The notes under the pieces: generated by a model
Seen by the model: only the letters and a program-made list of their open reading frames with translations
Told to the model about the DNA's origin: nothing
Databases searched by the model: none
DNA from: Arsukibacterium sp.
GTDB lineage: Bacteria > Pseudomonadota > Gammaproteobacteria > Enterobacterales > Alteromonadaceae
Reading direction: 5' to 3'
DNA length: 64,000 bases
Assembly (NCBI RefSeq): GCF_018402695.1
Contig: NZ_JAGYIM010000019.1
Coordinates: forward strand, 62,001 to 126,000
Translations under genes and position numbers: made by a program
In this document: one piece after another, positions 17,842 through 27,071 of the stretch
Layout of the letters: each line of letters starts with the position of its first letter
Numbering within the stretch: position 1 is the first letter of the stretch

Positions 17842-19362
17842 ATGCCCTCCCCCTCCGGCCAGGAAAGCCAGGAACAACATAATAAAACTCAGAATAAAGT
17901 TTATTCTGGTTCCGTTTTTATGCTGATTACCCGCTTAAGTATTAAGTCTATTGGCTTAATCAGCACAATTTTTCTAGCACGTTTACTTACTCCGGAAGAT
18001 TTTGGGGTGGTAGCTATTACAGTGGCAATTTACGCCTTTATTGAGCTGTTTGGTGCGCTGGCACTCGGTACCGCTCTAATTCAGCAAAAGACCAATAATC
18101 TGGACGACTACAACAGTGCCTGGACTTTTAATGTGTTATTTGGCGTTGTTGCGGCAATCAGTCTGACGCTGGTCGCTCCATTGGTAGCGGAATTTTATAG
18201 TGACGAGAGACTCAGACATGTTCTTTATGTGATGGCTTTCGTCAGCATTGTGTCAGGTATACATAATATCGGCGTTGTGAATTTCAGAAGAAATTTAAAT
18301 TTTCGGAAGGAGTTGCAGCTACAACTAGTACCAAAATTAATAAGCTTTGTAGTTACGCTCACCCTCGCCTTTATATTGCGTAATTATTGGGCGCTGGTAC
18401 TTGGCGTTCTGTGCAATCAACTAGTGACTACCGTTTACAGTTTTATGATGCATCCATTCCGGCCACGGATATGTTTTAGTTCGTTTAATAAACTATTTAA
18501 GTTTTCCCGCTGGCTATTGTTAAATAACATAGTTCATTTTATTAATGATAAAGTCAGCCAGCTGGTAGTGGGTAAAGTACTGTCACCTGCGGCGTTAGGC
18601 TTTCTCTCGTTAAGCAAAGAAATAGGTCAATTACCTACATCACATATGGCGGTACCGATTAATATAGCGACCTTCCCGGTTTATTCGCGGTTTCAGGATA
18701 ATCCGATTGAGCTAAGAAAGGCCTACTTAAATACTGCTGCCTTGACGGCCAGCCTGACTATTCCCGCTTCCATTGGCATAGCCTTGATCGCGCCACTACT
18801 GGTTAGTGTATTGCTGGGTGAGCAATGGTTAAATATGGTACCGCTGCTGCAATTGCTGGCATTAGCTAATATGTTTTTTAGCATTACCTCTAACAATAGT
18901 TATATTTATTTGGCGGCCGGTAAGCCACATATTTCATTTTTAATTAACTTCAGCCGGCTGGCCGTTTTTTTTGCGCTGTTTATTCCGTTACTCGAATACA
19001 ATGGTTTAATAGGTATCGGTCAGGCCCGGCTTGGCGCGACCCTGTTAATGGTGTTGATAGTGCAGGCTGCAGTAATCAGGTTTCTAAAACTACCTGTACG
19101 CGATTTACTTAAAGCGTTTATCAGGCCGGCATTAGCAGGACTAATAATGGCTTTAGTAGTTTGGGGCGTGCAATCGTCTATAAGTTTAACTGTACCACTG
19201 CTGCAATTATTGCTGGAAACCCTGACTGGCGTTATCAGCTATAGTCTGATTACCTTGGCTATCTGGCATCTACAGGGCTACCCCGAAGGGTTTGAGCATA
19301 ATATTTTCAGTCGATTGCGCTTAAAGAACTTTCCGCCAAAAGCTGGTGGGCCATTGCCATGA
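17842..19362 (+). CDS. Oligosaccharide flippase (Wzx-like, MOP superfamily)
   Basis: A 506-residue polytopic inner-membrane protein with about 12-14 hydrophobic segments. The N-terminus (GSVFMLITRLSIKSIGLIST) followed by ARLLTPEDFGVVA is the standard opening of polysaccharide biosynthesis flippases. It would move the lipid-linked repeat unit to the periplasm for the Wzy-like protein at 13647. A 108 bp gap and a change to more AT-rich sequence precede it, so it may start a separate transcription unit. Its stop overlaps the next ATG by 4 bp. Confidence 0.9.
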   Translation: MPSPSGQESQEQHNKTQNKVYSGSVFMLITRLSIKSIGLISTIFLARLLTPEDFGVVAITVAIYAFIELFGALALGTALIQQKTNNLDDYNSAWTFNVLFGVVAAISLTLVAPLVAEFYSDERLRHVLYVMAFVSIVSGIHNIGVVNFRRNLNFRKELQLQLVPKLISFVVTLTLAFILRNYWALVLGVLCNQLVTTVYSFMMHPFRPRICFSSFNKLFKFSRWLLLNNIVHFINDKVSQLVVGKVLSPAALGFLSLSKEIGQLPTSHMAVPINIATFPVYSRFQDNPIELRKAYLNTAALTASLTIPASIGIALIAPLLVSVLLGEQWLNMVPLLQLLALANMFFSITSNNSYIYLAAGKPHISFLINFSRLAVFFALFIPLLEYNGLIGIGQARLGATLLMVLIVQAAVIRFLKLPVRDLLKAFIRPALAGLIMALVVWGVQSSISLTVPLLQLLLETLTGVISYSLITLAIWHLQGYPEGFEHNIFSRLRLKNFPPKAGGPLP

Positions 19363-20264
19363 CCGATACTTTGGCTAATATTCAGCAAACGGCGCTGCAG
19401 CAATTACAGCTGAGCCCGCTGTTACAAAACAATGAAAGCAATGAAGTGTTACAACACCTACAGCAACAGTGTTATTCGATAAGAGCTTATCAGGCATACA
19501 ATCAGCGGCCTGACTTACTGACAGAGTTAAATAACCTGCCGGCACAGCTTGGCTGTAGTAAGGCTCAGCTGGCTAGATTACTGATTTTAAAATTGCTAAC
19601 AGAGTTTTCATTGCAACAATTACCAGTGGCCATAACTAATGATATAAGTAAGAACTACCAACGCAGTATCCAACGAATTTTTCAGCTGTGGGCCCACCGC
19701 TCAGAAACCCAACTGCCAGCGACAGATGACCGGTTTCTAAAAGATATTGGCTTATTAACCGGTGCTCTGCTGCCTTGTGCTGAACGAGTTGTTGAGCCGT
19801 TTTCCGCTATACAGCGTTCATTACTTTACACTCATGGTATAACTCAGGCTGTAGGCTTTGTTCGGGCGTTAATAGCCGCCAGGGGCAATAAGCCGGTTTG
19901 CCGGCTGCATATTCATTTGTCAGAAATAAGTCAGTTGACCGCCTCCGGCTGGCGCCTCACATGCCAGCAGTTGGGTGAGTTATTGCTGCTTAATCCACAA
20001 CTTAAGGGCGTGGTTGGTGCCTGTTGGTTTTATGATCCGGCTATCGCTACCGTCAGCCCAAAACTGGCTTTTATCAGTGAACTGCTAAACGAAATGCAGG
20101 CCAGCTGGTTTTATTCCCATGCAGAGGGTGAAAAAAGTGGCGCCTTCAGCCGCTCCGAATCACGTAAACAAGCCTATGAAGCTGGCCAGTACCAACCGAA
20201 AAACTATGTTATTTTTATTCCCAGAAAACGGCTGCTCGCCTGGCATAAAAGGCAGACCACCTGA
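19359..20264 (+). CDS. Unrecognised exopolysaccharide-locus protein
   Basis: A 301-residue protein that I do not recognise. It is Gln- and Leu-rich and predicted soluble, with no signal peptide or membrane segment visible. The first ~130 residues look helical. The second half holds ERVVEPFSAIQRSLLYTHG, LHIHLSEISQLTASGW and a basic end, YVIFIPRKRLLAWHKRQ. It overlaps the flippase by 4 bp and the deacetylase by 1 bp, so it is translated with them. The tight coupling suggests a role in precursor modification or export, but no function can be assigned. Confidence 0.75.
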   Translation: MTDTLANIQQTALQQLQLSPLLQNNESNEVLQHLQQQCYSIRAYQAYNQRPDLLTELNNLPAQLGCSKAQLARLLILKLLTEFSLQQLPVAITNDISKNYQRSIQRIFQLWAHRSETQLPATDDRFLKDIGLLTGALLPCAERVVEPFSAIQRSLLYTHGITQAVGFVRALIAARGNKPVCRLHIHLSEISQLTASGWRLTCQQLGELLLLNPQLKGVVGACWFYDPAIATVSPKLAFISELLNEMQASWFYSHAEGEKSGAFSRSESRKQAYEAGQYQPKNYVIFIPRKRLLAWHKRQTT

Positions 20265-21274
20265 TGAAAACGATTATTTTAACATTATGCCAATGGCTTG
20301 GCCTGTTTAGCCTGGCAAAAATACTTACTGCCAGAAGGCCACGAATTCTTTGTTACCATGGTATTGCGGTAGAGGATGAGCACCTTTTTTCACCCGGGGT
20401 GTTTATGCAAAGCAGCACCTTTGCCAGACGCATGGCGCTAGTGGCGAAATGGGGTTATAAGCCGGTATCGCTCGATGAGTTATACCGGCAACATCATGCT
20501 GGCCAATATGGCAAAGATACCCTGGTAATTACCATAGATGATGGCTGGGCCGCCATTGAGTACGGAATGCTACCGGCACTTAAAAAGCATAACTTTCCGG
20601 CAACCTTATATTTATGCACTTATTTCGTTGTAAATCAGAGGCCGGTATTTAAGCTGGCTGTTTATTACTTATTCTGGAAATATAAAGGCCCTTTAACCCT
20701 TTCAGACAGCAGCTGCTTAAAGCCTTATACAACTCTGCAGCAATTAGGTATTAATGAACTATTAAAACTGGCTGCAGAACTGGGCTCAGCTTTCGAGCAA
20801 CCCATTTTGCAAGAGCTGGCAGATTGCTTTGATGAAGATCTGACTAATTGGCAATACACCTGCAAATTAATGTTTCTTTCTCCCGAAAAAGTCACAGCGC
20901 TGGCTAAGCAGGGGCTTGCTATCGAGCTTCATACCCATCGACATAAGTTCTTGAAGCTTGACTCAGCTGAAATGACTAAAGAGATAATCGATAATCAGCA
21001 CGTGATATCACAACTTACTGGCAAAATTGCACAACATTTTTGTTACCCAAGTGGTAATCATCGGCCAGAGCAGCTGCACGTGCTAAATAACATGGAGTTA
21101 AAAACTGCTACAACCACGGAAAATGGTCTGGTCAACGCTCGGAGTCACCCTCTTACACTTCCCCGCCTGATGGACAGGGATAATATTAGTGACCTGGAAT
21201 TTGAAGCAGAGTTATGCGGTGTAATGACGCTACTGCGCGAGCTAACGTCTTTTTTTAAAAGAGGCCGACAATGA
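20264..21274 (+). CDS. NodB-type polysaccharide deacetylase
   Basis: A 336-residue protein with the NodB homology domain: VITIDDGWAAIEYGML (motif 1, metal-binding Asp pair) and ELHTHRHKFLK (motif 2, H-x3-H type), then FCYPSGNHRP (motif 3). The N-terminal LCYHGIAVEDEHLFSPGVF is typical of cell-wall and exopolysaccharide deacetylases. No classical signal peptide is clear, although the first ~25 residues are hydrophobic and could anchor it. It overlaps the upstream gene by 1 bp and the ATP-grasp gene by 4 bp. It would remove N-acetyl groups from sugars, exposing amines. Confidence 0.87.
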   Translation: MKTIILTLCQWLGLFSLAKILTARRPRILCYHGIAVEDEHLFSPGVFMQSSTFARRMALVAKWGYKPVSLDELYRQHHAGQYGKDTLVITIDDGWAAIEYGMLPALKKHNFPATLYLCTYFVVNQRPVFKLAVYYLFWKYKGPLTLSDSSCLKPYTTLQQLGINELLKLAAELGSAFEQPILQELADCFDEDLTNWQYTCKLMFLSPEKVTALAKQGLAIELHTHRHKFLKLDSAEMTKEIIDNQHVISQLTGKIAQHFCYPSGNHRPEQLHVLNNMELKTATTTENGLVNARSHPLTLPRLMDRDNISDLEFEAELCGVMTLLRELTSFFKRGRQ

Positions 21275-22365
21275 TCAGCGGTAATTACAAAAGGTTGAGC
21301 GATACCCTGAAGATGTTAAGAAAGGAAGCAAAACTGGCCGGTATTTCATTTTCAAAAATGGTTTGGCAAACCTGTATGTTTTGCATGAAAACCAGACTGG
21401 GCCCCCGCTATTTCGTCGTCGCAGGGATGGCCAGAAAAAACTTTAAAGAAGCCGATAAGTGGCTGCATATCTCAGCCCGCGAGTATTACAACGCGCTAGA
21501 TAAACTTAACCCACCGCTTTATCGCAAACTAACCCAAAGCAAGTTATCAGAGAAAGCATTATATCAGCTGCTACATATACCCACCGCACCAATGCTTGGC
21601 TACTTTCACCCTGTTGTCGGTGTTACCAAAAGCGGCGAAGCTCTGCAAACAGCCAAGTCACTGCGACAGTTCTTGCAGAAGCTTAACGGTAGTACGGTGA
21701 TGGTAAAACCATTGGAAGGTTTTGGTGGCACAGGGGTACTGGCCCTTGCCATCCGTTCTGATGGCGAAGAGCTGCAACTGCAATCGGTGGGCGAGCAGCA
21801 ATTATACAGTGCAGAACAACTAATAAGCGCCTATCAGCGCAATGGCATGCAGCCGGAGTTTATGCTGGAAGCCTATATTCAGCAATCGGCTCAGTTCGCC
21901 AGTTTTAACCCATCCAGCTTAAATACTCTGCGGTTATGGGTGCTGGAAACTGCGCCCGATCAAGCTGAAGTAATTGGCGGCTACTTACGGATTGGCCGGG
22001 CCGGCAAGGTTATCGATAATGCATCCGCAGGCGGTATTATGTGTCCGGTTAATCTTGTAACCGGAGAGCTGCAGCCGGGACTGATTAAAAAAACCCCGCA
22101 CCGGGACGATATCTGTCAGCACCCCGATCATGGTGCGCCTCTGGCCGGGGTTGTGTTGGAGCAATGGCTCCAGATTAAACAGTTTGCTGAAAAGGTCCTG
22201 TTAACGCTACCACATACCCGCTTTGCCGGTCTGGACATTACCATGACTGAACAGGGTCCATTGCTGATTGAATCGAATGTAGCACCCGATAAAGATGGTG
22301 CGGCCCATGGCAATATACCATCCATTAAACTTCAGTTTGCTGCCAGGAAGCTGTGTGCTAAATAA
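21271..22365 (+). CDS. Sugar-transfer-associated ATP-grasp protein (copy 1)
   Basis: A 364-residue ATP-grasp ligase-like protein of the type often found with polysaccharide genes (ATPgrasp_ST-like). MVKPLEGFGGTGVLAL is the nucleotide-binding Gly loop. FNPSSLNTLRLWVLE and GGYLRIGRAGKVIDNASAGG (the family signature) follow, then GLDITMTEQGPLLIESNVAPD with the metal-binding E-x-N. ATP-grasp enzymes make amide or thioester bonds through acyl-phosphates, so amino-acid attachment to a sugar is a reasonable but unproven role. It overlaps the deacetylase by 4 bp and the next paralogue by 11 bp. Confidence 0.85.
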   Translation: MISGNYKRLSDTLKMLRKEAKLAGISFSKMVWQTCMFCMKTRLGPRYFVVAGMARKNFKEADKWLHISAREYYNALDKLNPPLYRKLTQSKLSEKALYQLLHIPTAPMLGYFHPVVGVTKSGEALQTAKSLRQFLQKLNGSTVMVKPLEGFGGTGVLALAIRSDGEELQLQSVGEQQLYSAEQLISAYQRNGMQPEFMLEAYIQQSAQFASFNPSSLNTLRLWVLETAPDQAEVIGGYLRIGRAGKVIDNASAGGIMCPVNLVTGELQPGLIKKTPHRDDICQHPDHGAPLAGVVLEQWLQIKQFAEKVLLTLPHTRFAGLDITMTEQGPLLIESNVAPDKDGAAHGNIPSIKLQFAARKLCAK

Positions 22366-23425
22366 CTTAGTTAGAGCGATAAAGCTGTCCTGGGTAAACC
22401 AACATAATGAAAATGCCCTGTCGTTTCTGCAGCAACTGAAAGAAATGCTGCTGCTGCAGATATTAACCGGATTTGGGCCAGGTAATTACCATAAATACCG
22501 TTTATGGCAAAAAGATATGCCCTGGCAACAAAAACTCGGCTACTGGCATGACCAAAAGTATTACCGCTTTCTCAACAGAGTGAATCCACTTCACTATCGT
22601 ATGTTGGCGCGAAACAAAGTCATCGCCAAGGCAATGCTAAAATTTTACAACATTCCTGACGCTGAGTATCTGGGTTATTTATCTGCGAAAGGTAGTTTTA
22701 GTGCAGATGGCTCTCCTCTCAACACTGCAGAAGAGTTAAGCAGATTGCTGCAACAACGCCCAGAAATAACCAAAATATGCTTTAAACTGGTTGAAGGCTC
22801 AGGTGGCGATGGCTTTAATGCAGTACAAATAGTACGGAATAGCACTATATCGTTCAGAGCGTTAGGCACAGATCTGCATTTATCAATAACTGACTTTATT
22901 AACCAGTTGCTTAATGTCAATAAAGGATGTGATTATCTCATTGAAAAATACTTGGAACAGCATCCTGATTTAACAGCCTTTAACTCCAGCAGTCTTAATA
23001 CTGTCAGGGTATGGGTGGGTAAAACAAAAGCAGGCAAACCAAAAATCATCGGCACATTTTTAAGAGTTGGGCGTGCTGGCAGTTTGGTGGACAACAGTAT
23101 GAATGGTGGCTTAGTCATCGCCATTGATCCACAGAGCTTTACGACGACTCACGTGATACTGCAAGAACAAAGCTGTCCCCTTTTCAATTACCATCCAGAC
23201 AATGGTTTCGACATGACGAAACGACAGCTACCTTTCCAGCAGCAGGTCATTGATTTGGCAGAAAAAGCAACAAATATTTTACCAAACACCCGATTCGTGG
23301 GCTTAGATATTGCTTTTACCCCGAAGCAACCAGTAATTATTGAAATCAATTTGGCACCCAGTGCTATCGGCGCTTGCGGTATGAATATGAGCCACCAAAA
23401 GCTTCTGGGGTGGATTGAACAATAG
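22355..23425 (+). CDS. Sugar-transfer-associated ATP-grasp protein (copy 2)
   Basis: A 356-residue paralogue of the gene at 23659. The start is taken as the GTG at 22355, which aligns with the ATG of that paralogue (VLNNLVRAIKLSW against MLSTISNAIKRSW); the longer frame from 22295 lies inside the upstream gene. Motifs are KLVEGSGGDGF, FNSSSLNTVRVWVG, GTFLRVGRAGSLVDNSMNGG and GLDIAFTPKQPVIIEIN. It shares long identical blocks with copy 3, for example LTGFGPGNYHKY-type and YWHDQKYY segments, showing a tandem duplication. Role as for copy 1; substrate unknown. Confidence 0.82.
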   Translation: MLNNLVRAIKLSWVNQHNENALSFLQQLKEMLLLQILTGFGPGNYHKYRLWQKDMPWQQKLGYWHDQKYYRFLNRVNPLHYRMLARNKVIAKAMLKFYNIPDAEYLGYLSAKGSFSADGSPLNTAEELSRLLQQRPEITKICFKLVEGSGGDGFNAVQIVRNSTISFRALGTDLHLSITDFINQLLNVNKGCDYLIEKYLEQHPDLTAFNSSSLNTVRVWVGKTKAGKPKIIGTFLRVGRAGSLVDNSMNGGLVIAIDPQSFTTTHVILQEQSCPLFNYHPDNGFDMTKRQLPFQQQVIDLAEKATNILPNTRFVGLDIAFTPKQPVIIEINLAPSAIGACGMNMSHQKLLGWIEQ

Positions 23426-23658
23426 CTAGAATTTTCAGTGCACGCACAAGATATTTAAGAATTTTTTATTACATATTTGTAAATTTCGAATATACCATCT
23501 ACACTACAGTAAAATTATAGCGGCAATAGCTTTTTGGTTATCAGTTGTATCTGCTAATTTAAGACGCTTACTTTCTAAAGGAATAGAAACGTTATGGTAT
23601 TACACTCTATCAGTTTACATCTTTTTGTAACTATTAAATCTTCATACGCTTAATTGCC
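23426..23658. other. 233 bp AT-rich gap between tandem ATP-grasp paralogues
   Basis: The only long gap inside this otherwise overlapping gene string. It is AT-rich and contains several TA-rich stretches that could serve as -10 elements for the downstream copy. No clear hairpin terminator, repeat or coding frame is seen. It may mark the join of the duplication. Confidence 0.5.
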
Positions 23659-24732
23659 ATGCTAAGTACAATAAGCAACGCGATTAAACGTTCATGGGCG
23701 CTTCGCTACGCCCCTGACGCCTTGCCCTTTATACAGCAAATTAAAGAGATACTGCTGCTACAGATAATGACCGGATTTGGGCCGGGTAACTATCATAAAT
23801 ACCTCTTGTGGCAGAAAAATATGCCGTGGCAGCAAAAGTTGGGGTATTGGCATGATCAAAAGTATTATCAGTTTCTTAATAAAGTTAATCCGTTAAATTA
23901 CCGGATGCTGGCCCGCAATAAAGTGATGGCTAAAGCGATACTGAAGTTTTACAACATTCCGGACGCCGAATATCTTGGTTACCTGTCCACCACTGGTGGA
24001 TTTAAAGCAGATGGTTCGCCATTAAATACGGCAGAGCAATTAGCTGAATTTCTGCAGCAACGGCCAGATCTCGACAAAATCTGTTTTAAACCAATAAATG
24101 GCTCAGGTGGTGAAGGCTTTTGTGCTGTTGAAATAGAACGTTCCAACACCATACTTTTTCGGGAACTGGGCAAATTGACATCTAAATCTATTGCAGATTT
24201 TCTCAAACAGTCACTGACGTTACAGCAGGGTTGTGATTACATTATCGAGAAATATTTGCAACAACACCCTGATCTTGCAGCGTTTAACCCTAGCAGCTTA
24301 AACACGTTGAGAGTCTGGATAGGTAAAACAACCGACGGCAGCCCGAAAATTATTGCGATATACCTGCGGGTTGGTCGGAGTGGTCAACTTATCGACAATA
24401 AAGCAGCTGGTGGTTTTGGCGTATCAATTGATATGGATAGCTTTAAAACTGTCATGCTACTGCCGCCGGACAACAATGACCACTGCTACCATAATCATCC
24501 TGATAGTGGCGAGAATATGATCGACCGTCAATTGCCATTCAAGCAAGAGGTAGTTGCTTTGGCTGAGCGGGTTATCAGTATTTTACCTAATACCCGGTTT
24601 GTTGGGCTGGACATAGCGTTAACACCTGAACAACCGGTAATTATTGAATTTAATTTTGCACCAACAGCTACCGGCACAACAAAAATGAATGCAAGTCATC
24701 AGCAATTACTGGGTTGGCTAGATAACAGTTAG
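23659..24732 (+). CDS. Sugar-transfer-associated ATP-grasp protein (copy 3)
   Basis: A 357-residue protein closely similar to the upstream copy over its whole length, with near-identical stretches such as FYNIPDAEYLGYLS and NYHKY..LWQK..PWQQKLGYW. Key motifs are KPINGSGGEGF, FNPSSLNTLRVWIG, IYLRVGRSGQLIDNKAAGGF and GLDIALTPEQPVIIEFN. It ends 27 bp from a convergent ATP-grasp gene. Retention of all ATP-grasp residues in both copies suggests both are active, perhaps on different sugars or amino acids (inference). Confidence 0.85.
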   Translation: MLSTISNAIKRSWALRYAPDALPFIQQIKEILLLQIMTGFGPGNYHKYLLWQKNMPWQQKLGYWHDQKYYQFLNKVNPLNYRMLARNKVMAKAILKFYNIPDAEYLGYLSTTGGFKADGSPLNTAEQLAEFLQQRPDLDKICFKPINGSGGEGFCAVEIERSNTILFRELGKLTSKSIADFLKQSLTLQQGCDYIIEKYLQQHPDLAAFNPSSLNTLRVWIGKTTDGSPKIIAIYLRVGRSGQLIDNKAAGGFGVSIDMDSFKTVMLLPPDNNDHCYHNHPDSGENMIDRQLPFKQEVVALAERVISILPNTRFVGLDIALTPEQPVIIEFNFAPTATGTTKMNASHQQLLGWLDNS

Positions 24733-24759
24733 CCACTAATAATCTAACATTGAAAAAGT

Positions 24760-25917
24760 CTATTTATTGATAAAACGTGCAAAAGTACTACCTTTTTGCA
24801 CGGAAGGCTTTTGGCGTAAAGCAATTTTAAGGTCGTCATCCATCAGCCCCTTACCATGCAATTGCAAGATATCTGTGCCGCCAATATCATTTAACTCCAA
24901 AAATACAGCTCCTTTCTCAGTAATCACCACATCCCAATGCATTGCTCCCATGCCATTGATAGCGCCTGCTGCCCTCAGCACTTCTGCAGTAACCTGCTCC
25001 CATAGCGGGAGTGTAAAACTACTAAAATCTCGCCCTGATATCGGATGTTGGGAATAAAACTTCGCCTTAGGCCAGTAACTGCTAACTGCACCACTTAACT
25101 TACCCGTGGTCGGATTAACTTGGACCAGCATATTGCCATAACCACCTTTATCAAAGTTGTCACTGATATTACCCGGAACAACTACTTTCCAGATCACCCT
25201 GTGAATATAAGGCCCCTTACCGGTATTTATTACTAAAATACGAAAGCCGGAAGGTGAGTCATTCTGAGTAAACTCAGTAATAAGCGGATGCTGGACAATA
25301 GGTTTTTGCAGTAATACTCCGGACTCAGCGTTATAGTGTTTTGCACCAGTAAGCCCAATCGTTCTTTTGCAAAACGCATCAAAACTAATAGCATTACCGT
25401 TTTTATCAATTACCAGCTCACCATTTTCTGCGACTTCTGCAACATAAAATGCCCCCTGCCCCAAAGACCCTTTCACTGGTTTTACAAAAACAGGAGCTCC
25501 ATATTGAACTAAAAAGTCTTTTAATTCTTTGGCATCGCAGATCTTAGCTGGAACAAAGCCTGGAATAAGTCCTGCAGGCTTGTATACGGCTAACAGTTCT
25601 GGCGTTTGCAGATTATAAGCTTTACATACGACCTCAAAAACCATTTTATCCCAGGCTGGAGTTACAGCCGTACGGGCGTTTAAGCTGCGGCTAAATGCTT
25701 CATGTCCACTAAAACCAAGAAGTTCTTTATAAAGAGCAGAACCACGTGCTTCCGCAAATAATTTGTAAACGTAGTAATCTGAAATATTGCAAGTAGGATT
25801 AAGTCTGTACAGCTTAAGTATATCAAGCCCCTGTGCAATCAACCCGCGTTTAAATTGTTGTTTTACATAGCGAGCATTGATTAAAACAGAAAATACCTTT
25901 TTCAATAATTTAGACAT
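24760..25917 (-). CDS. Sugar-transfer-associated ATP-grasp protein (copy 4, divergent)
   Basis: A 385-residue ATP-grasp protein on the minus strand. The ATG at 25917 is preferred over one at 25932 because a GGAA ribosome site lies before it. Motifs: VFVKPVKGSLGQGAFYVAE (nucleotide loop), SPSGFRILVINT, GNISDNFDKGGYGN (equivalent of the R-x-G-R-x2-x-DN-x-GG signature) and GAMHWDVVITEKGAVFLELN. It is only distantly related to the three + strand copies. Orientation and lower GC suggest it was acquired separately. The substrate is unknown. Confidence 0.82.
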   Translation of the reverse strand: MSKLLKKVFSVLINARYVKQQFKRGLIAQGLDILKLYRLNPTCNISDYYVYKLFAEARGSALYKELLGFSGHEAFSRSLNARTAVTPAWDKMVFEVVCKAYNLQTPELLAVYKPAGLIPGFVPAKICDAKELKDFLVQYGAPVFVKPVKGSLGQGAFYVAEVAENGELVIDKNGNAISFDAFCKRTIGLTGAKHYNAESGVLLQKPIVQHPLITEFTQNDSPSGFRILVINTGKGPYIHRVIWKVVVPGNISDNFDKGGYGNMLVQVNPTTGKLSGAVSSYWPKAKFYSQHPISGRDFSSFTLPLWEQVTAEVLRAAGAINGMGAMHWDVVITEKGAVFLELNDIGGTDILQLHGKGLMDDDLKIALRQKPSVQKGSTFARFINK

Positions 25918-26078
25918 TGTAGTAATTTCCATTTACATATAATGACTATCAGATAATTCCCCGCCATACTTTTAAGGAGAAAAACCAAGGATTGCAAAAG
26001 CACTAAGCATTTGATAGAAAAAACAAACTATAAAACCATTCTCTAGTACTGAAAGGAGACAATACCCTTTTATTGCTA

Positions 26079-26789
26079 CTACCAACTTAGCCCTTTCTCG
26101 GCCAATCGCTGACGCAGAGTCGGTACGGGATAGTTTAAAGCATAAGCACGTTTTGCATACTCGACGGCAGCTTCAATGTTGTTTGCCTCCATCTGATACC
26201 ATCCCAGAAAATAATTAATTTCTGCAGATTCATTTAACAATAAGTCTGGTGCCCTTTGCAAAGTTGCAATAGCTTTCTCTAATTGATTTTCCCGCTTCAG
26301 ATAGTAAGCAAGGGCAGTATAGGCAAGAGAATTTGTTGGATGACTTGCAATTAGTCGATCAAGTACAGCAAAAGCCTCGTCATTTTGATTGTTTGTATAG
26401 AGAGCCCGCGCATAATTAACATGAATATCTGGGTACCATGCATGTGCAGGCTTAATTTTTCTGACTGTAAAGCCCATTTCAGCAACAGCGCGTTTTAAAT
26501 TACCTTCGCGCTCCTGCCCTACTGTGGAAGCACCGCGCTGCAAATAGATCACTCCAGCACAGTAGTGCCAGGCACCACCTGCTTCCTCACCAAAGCGACC
26601 CGCGTCTGCACGCTCTTGATCAGACATATAGCGATAAAAGCCAGAGCTACGCCCAGCTCCACTCCCAGCAAACGCCTTTTTGCATCGCTGGTCCCAAGTA
26701 TTGAATTCAGCTTCAGACAATGTAAAATTAAAAGCAAAAGCAGGTATTGCCACGAATAGGCCGATTATCGCTGTAAAAAACCTTTTCAT
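26079..26789 (-). CDS. Secreted TPR-repeat protein
   Basis: A 236-residue protein with a clear signal peptide (MKRFFTAIIGLFVAIPAFAFN, cut after AFA). The mature N-terminal part has two or three Cys (RCKKAF, WHYCAGVIYLQRG) that may form a disulfide. Residues ~130-230 hold about three tetratricopeptide repeats (YARALYTNNQNDEAFAVLDR, AYYLKRENQLEKAIATLQRA, GWYQMEANNIEAAVEYAKRA). GGAGGT stands before the ATG. It is probably a periplasmic protein-interaction factor. It is set between exopolysaccharide genes but its partner is unknown. Confidence 0.8.
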   Translation of the reverse strand: MKRFFTAIIGLFVAIPAFAFNFTLSEAEFNTWDQRCKKAFAGSGAGRSSGFYRYMSDQERADAGRFGEEAGGAWHYCAGVIYLQRGASTVGQEREGNLKRAVAEMGFTVRKIKPAHAWYPDIHVNYARALYTNNQNDEAFAVLDRLIASHPTNSLAYTALAYYLKRENQLEKAIATLQRAPDLLLNESAEINYFLGWYQMEANNIEAAVEYAKRAYALNYPVPTLRQRLAEKGLSW

Positions 26790-27071
26790 TTAAACCTCCA
26801 TGTTAATTCACTCTGGAATGCTAGCTTACAACATTGCATACATGCTGGTAACTATAACACGCAAAAAAGTCTCTCGGCTGCCTCAAATACTTAAAGTTTC
26901 ATTGCTAAAACGAAGTTGCTAGGGGAAAGAGTTTACCCATAAGCAATGAGTTTTAGTAATTTCACCTTGCTATGTCCTTTCTGTTGTTGCATTACCAGTA
27001 GCAAAACGTTTAAATACGTATGTGTGTAACGCGGTTATGCGTCAGATATCGAGTAATACAAGGAATGTATT
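26790..27071. other. Divergent 282 bp intergenic region
   Basis: The longest gap in the window, AT-rich, between the minus-strand TPR gene and the + strand pyruvyltransferase gene. It must hold two promoters. A 10-bp inverted repeat with one mismatch is seen (TTGCTAAAAC at 26902-26911 and GTTTTAGTAA at 26950-26959). No coding frame or RNA gene was recognised. Confidence 0.5.
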
